From a virus: a stretch of DNA of 55,059 bases. The stretch is from positions 1 to 55,059 of the IMG/VR virus record IMGVR_UViG_3300047547_000250. One strand, written 5' to 3'. Below, piece by piece: positions 52,584 through 55,059 of this stretch. Numbering within the stretch: position 1 is the stretch's first letter; each line of letters begins with the position of its first letter. The notes beneath the pieces are model-generated. The model had not been told where the DNA came from and made no database searches. It worked only from the letters and a program-made list of their open reading frames with translations. Made by a program: the position numbers and the translations under genes.

Positions 52584-52592
52584 ACTAAATAC
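52584..52592 (+). promoter_or_regulatory. T4-late-like promoter box (ACTAAATA)
   Basis: TAAATA at 52586-52591 lies 27 bases before the ATG at 52619, with AAAAGGAAA between. A second ACTAAATA (52533-52540) is further away. Confidence 0.45.
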
Positions 52593-52618
52593 TTAGAATA
52601 ACCTAAAAGGAAACTAAA

Positions 52619-53050
52619 ATGGCAGGCAAAGGCGATACTTTTGAAAACGATCTATTGAAGTTGATCTTCAATGCAACAGCAATTGCAAACATTGCAGACA
52701 ATGCTGCAACATCCCCACTAACCAGCTTGTATGTATCTCTACATACCGCAGATCCTGGCGAAGCTGGTAACCAAACTACTTCTGAAGCAACATACACTGG
52801 TTATGCTCGTGTTGCAGTTGCTCGAACATCTGGTGGATGGACTGTAACAACCAACACTGCTGTACCCGTTGCTGCAATTACGTTTGGTGCATGTACTGCT
52901 GGTTCTAGCACCATTACACACTTTGCTATTGGTACTGCTGTATCTGGTACTGGTAAAGTTCTATATGCTGGTGCAGTATCCCCATCCATTACTGTAACAA
53001 ACGGTATTACTCCTCAGTTAACTACCAGCACTACTATCACTGAAGACTAA
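52619..53050 (+). CDS. Small virion/tail fibre-like protein (143 aa)
   Basis: A ribosome site (AAAAGGAAA) precedes the ATG. NDLLKLIFNATAIANIADNA, then LYVSLHTADPGEAGNQTTSE and YTGYARVAVARTSGGW, form a compact beta domain known from many phages and usually labelled a tail fibre protein. STITHFAIGTAVSGTGKVLY follows and the end is Thr-rich. A late-promoter box lies upstream. Its stop overlaps the small ORF after it. It may be the base of the repeat fibre at 53239. Confidence 0.65.
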   Translation: MAGKGDTFENDLLKLIFNATAIANIADNAATSPLTSLYVSLHTADPGEAGNQTTSEATYTGYARVAVARTSGGWTVTTNTAVPVAAITFGACTAGSSTITHFAIGTAVSGTGKVLYAGAVSPSITVTNGITPQLTTSTTITED

Positions 53051-53160
53051 TGATAGTATCAACTACTGGTAGAGCTTACGCAGTCAAAAAACGAACTAGG
53101 TTTCAGCGGTTTAAACTGAAATTGAAACAAGCCCTTGACTGCTTGATTTTCTGGAAGTAA
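53050..53160 (+). CDS. Possible 36-residue basic peptide
   Basis: ATG overlaps the upstream TAA (taATG), the same junction form used elsewhere in the window. The translation is strongly basic with a hydrophobic end (AYAVKKRTRFQRFKLKLKQA, LDCLIFWK), an amphipathic-looking helix. Its stop codon is part of the following terminator stem, leaving no spare bases. No distinct ribosome site; it would depend on coupled translation. It could also be a chance ORF. Confidence 0.4.
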   Translation: MIVSTTGRAYAVKKRTRFQRFKLKLKQALDCLIFWK

Positions 53161-53182
53161 GGGGCACTGGCCCCTTATTTTT
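53158..53182 (+). terminator. Intrinsic terminator
   Basis: TAAGGGGC (53158-53165) pairs with GCCCCTTA (53170-53177) over ACTG, followed by TTTTT. It closes the small virion gene and the 36-residue ORF. Confidence 0.85.
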
Positions 53183-53238
53183 ATACACACTATCTGAAAT
53201 CATTGTTCACTAAAACATAAAAACTAAAAATTTGGACT

Positions 53239-55059
53239 ATGATTACACATAGCTATTCTCTTGAAGATTACTTTTCCGAGATATACGGAGAAGCAATAGT
53301 TGCCGAGAATGGCTCATCTGCCGCTAGTTCATCTGCAACGTCTACCATAACTGGACTTATTTCCAGTACAGGTACAAGTTCTAGCGCTGCTACATCAACT
53401 GGCGTACTTCGTGGAACATCAAATCAAGCGGGTACATCAACAGCTACATCAACAGCTGCAGCTGGTATAACTGGATATTGGCCAACGACTGGTACATCTA
53501 CTAATAATGCCAACGTTATTGCAACTGGTATTACCATTGCTTCCGGTCAGTTCACTGGTACAACACCTGCTACATCCACTGCAACGTCAGTAATATCAGC
53601 TACTGGTAGATTCGCTGGTACATCAGATTCTACATCAACTGCTACTGCAACGCTAGCTGGTACTGATAGAGCTGATGGTACTGTTAGCGCAGTTGCTACT
53701 GCAACGTCAGTAATATCAGCTTCTGGTAATTTAGTTGGTACATCAGCTTCTACATCAACTGCTACTGCTACCCTAGCTGGTACTGATAGAGCTGCTGGTA
53801 CTGTTAGTGCAGTTGCTACAGCAACATCTACAGTTATAGCAACTGGTAGATTCGCTGGTACTTCAACTGCAACTTCAACATCAGTTGCTGGTATAACTGG
53901 GTACTGGCCAACAACTGGGTCTGTAACTAGTACATCATCTGCAACATCAACACAAACTGCAACTGGTACATCTGTTGGTACATCTGTTGGTACTGCAACT
54001 GCTACTGCAACGCTAGCTGGTACTGATAGAGCTGATGGTACTGTTAGCGCAGTTGCTAGTGCTGCTGCGACGCAGACTGCAACTGGTAGATTTGCAGGAA
54101 CGTCTACTAATAATGCTAACGTTATTGCAACTGGTGTCGCTATTGCATCAGGTCAGTTTACAGGATCATCAACAGCCGCTGCAACATCTACATCTACAGT
54201 TACAGCAACTGGTAGATTCGCTGGTACTTCAACTGCAACTTCAACTACAGCTGCTGGTATAACTGGGTATTGGCCAACAACTGGTACATCAGCTTCTACA
54301 TCAACTGCGGCTGCTACCCTAGAAGGTACTGATAGAGCCGCTGGTACTGTTAGTGCAGTTGCTACTGCAACCTCAACACAAACTGCAACTGGTAGATTTG
54401 CAGGAACGTCTACTAATAATGCTAACGTTATTGCAACTGGTGTCGCTATTGCATCAGGTCAGTTTACTGGTACAGCACCTGCTACATCCACTGCAACATC
54501 AACACAAATTGCAACTGGTAGATTTGCTGGTACTTCAACTGCAACATCAACATCAGTTGCTGGTATAACTGGGTACTGGCCAACGACTGGTACAGTGTCT
54601 AGCGCTGCAACTGCAACTGCTGGAATAATTGGTGTTATTGCATCTACAGGAAGCGTTACTGCTACAGCTTCAATATCTGGGACTTTCAGAGCTACATCAA
54701 ATCAAGTCGGTACATCAAATTCAGTTGCAACTGCTACTGCAACACTAGCTGGTACTGATAGAGCTGATGGTACTGTTAGTGCAGTTGCTACTGCTGCTGC
54801 AACACAAACCGCGACTGGTAATATAGTTGGTTCATCTACTAACACATCCACTGCGACTGCTACCCTAGAAGGTACTGATAGAGCTGCTGGTACTGTTAGT
54901 GCAGTTGCTACAGCAACATCTATTGCAACCAGCTACATTCCAACAACTGGTACATCTACTAATAATGCTAACGTTATTGCAACTGGCATTACTATTGCTT
55001 CCGGTCAGTTCACTGGAGCATCCTCAGGGTCAGCTACTGCAACATCGACACAAACTGCA
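53239..55059 (+). CDS. Mosaic-repeat Thr/Ala/Ser/Gly-rich fibre-like protein, 3' end cut off
   Basis: The frame is open from 53239 to the window edge (607 residues). A short N-terminus (ITHSYSLEDYFSEIYGEAIV) resembles the C-terminal SEDYFSEVYVAS of the gp7-position protein. The rest is assembled from about five recurring modules of roughly 20 residues: ATATLAGTDRADGTVSAVAT, TQTATGRFAGTST, TNNANVIATG with IASGQFTGT, AGITGYWPTTGT, and ATSVISATG types. Each module has a G-T step, suggesting a regular beta spiral. It is probably a long fibre or adhesin. No clear ribosome site; the ATG follows a terminator by 57 bases. Confidence 0.65.
   Translation, partial: MITHSYSLEDYFSEIYGEAIVAENGSSAASSSATSTITGLISSTGTSSSAATSTGVLRGTSNQAGTSTATSTAAAGITGYWPTTGTSTNNANVIATGITIASGQFTGTTPATSTATSVISATGRFAGTSDSTSTATATLAGTDRADGTVSAVATATSVISASGNLVGTSASTSTATATLAGTDRAAGTVSAVATATSTVIATGRFAGTSTATSTSVAGITGYWPTTGSVTSTSSATSTQTATGTSVGTSVGTATATATLAGTDRADGTVSAVASAAATQTATGRFAGTSTNNANVIATGVAIASGQFTGSSTAAATSTSTVTATGRFAGTSTATSTTAAGITGYWPTTGTSASTSTAAATLEGTDRAAGTVSAVATATSTQTATGRFAGTSTNNANVIATGVAIASGQFTGTAPATSTATSTQIATGRFAGTSTATSTSVAGITGYWPTTGTVSSAATATAGIIGVIASTGSVTATASISGTFRATSNQVGTSNSVATATATLAGTDRADGTVSAVATAAATQTATGNIVGSSTNTSTATATLEGTDRAAGTVSAVATATSIATSYIPTTGTSTNNANVIATGITIASGQFTGASSGSATATSTQTA
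53461..55059 (+). repeat. 60-base modular repeat array in the 53239 gene
   Basis: Modules of about 20 codons recur in shuffled order; for example the TLAGTDRADG/AAG type starts near 53641, 53761, 54001, 54310, 54730 and 54850, and the GITGYWPTTG type near 53464, 53890, 54256 and 54559. Runs with exact 60-base periodicity (53581-53880) give way to insertions of one or two codons, as expected from unequal recombination. Confidence 0.8.

Noticed and set aside
54035-54568. Leu/Gln-rich frames in the 3' repeat region
   Set aside because: They are out-of-frame readings of the Thr/Ala repeats and disappear where the true frame continues open to the edge.
53461-55059. CRISPR array suggested by regular 60-base spacing
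   Set aside because: The repeats are codon-phased within one open frame, have no unique spacers and no cas genes nearby.

Overview
The window is a 55 kb piece of a tailed-phage genome of the T4-like, contractile-tail (myovirus) kind. The best-supported markers are a contiguous baseplate block (gp25-like, gp6-like, a gp7-position protein and gp8-like), a DUF4815 fibre protein, phoH, an overlapping spanin pair, and TAAATA late-promoter-like boxes upstream of several structural genes. The host is Gram-negative: the phage carries an outer-membrane lipoprotein spanin and makes ADP-heptose, an LPS inner-core precursor. The DNA is AT-rich and no tRNA, rRNA, integrase or transposase was seen. A metagenomic aquatic origin is plausible but is an inference.

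Layout. 1-6.2 kb: end of a beta-rich fibre or spike gene cut by the window edge, then virion structural proteins. 6.2-12.9 kb: a tightly overlapped run of head or internal-protein candidates, a Dps-like ferritin, a PD-(D/E)XK nuclease and a ClpP-like protease. 12.9-13.4 kb: a gene-free, hairpin-rich regulatory stretch. 13.4-16.6 kb: two small proteins (one winged-helix-like), a zinc-ribbon metallophosphoesterase-like protein, then phoH on the minus strand. 16.7-31.5 kb: fibre, lysis (spanins) and baseplate genes. 31.5-44.4 kb: nine paralogous genes, each with a short N-terminal adaptor and a seven-bladed RCC1-type propeller. They form three iterations of an A-B-C triplet, with one DUF4376-like gene between B1 and C1. 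44.4-49.3 kb: plus-strand glycan genes (GT25 transferase, methyltransferase, TPR-glycosyltransferase, sulfotransferase, GT9 transferase, oxygenase-like). 49.3-52.5 kb: a minus-strand operon (hldE, cupin, HAD phosphatase, hldD, APS kinase, DUF2061). 52.6-55.1 kb: a small virion protein, a possible 36-residue ORF, and a Thr/Ser/Ala/Gly-rich mosaic-repeat protein running off the 3' end.

How it fits together. The nine RCC1 propellers look like a diversified set of tip or receptor-binding proteins. Scaffold residues are almost invariant while short loops vary, and long exact DNA identities between blades suggest ongoing recombination. Beside them lies a surface-chemistry island able to activate heptose (HldE, a HAD enzyme, HldD), transfer sugars (three glycosyltransferases) and activate and transfer sulfate (APS kinase plus sulfotransferase). 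It probably remodels the host LPS or decorates virion proteins. The 3x3 propeller array and its pairing with a heptose/sulfation module are the most unusual content here.
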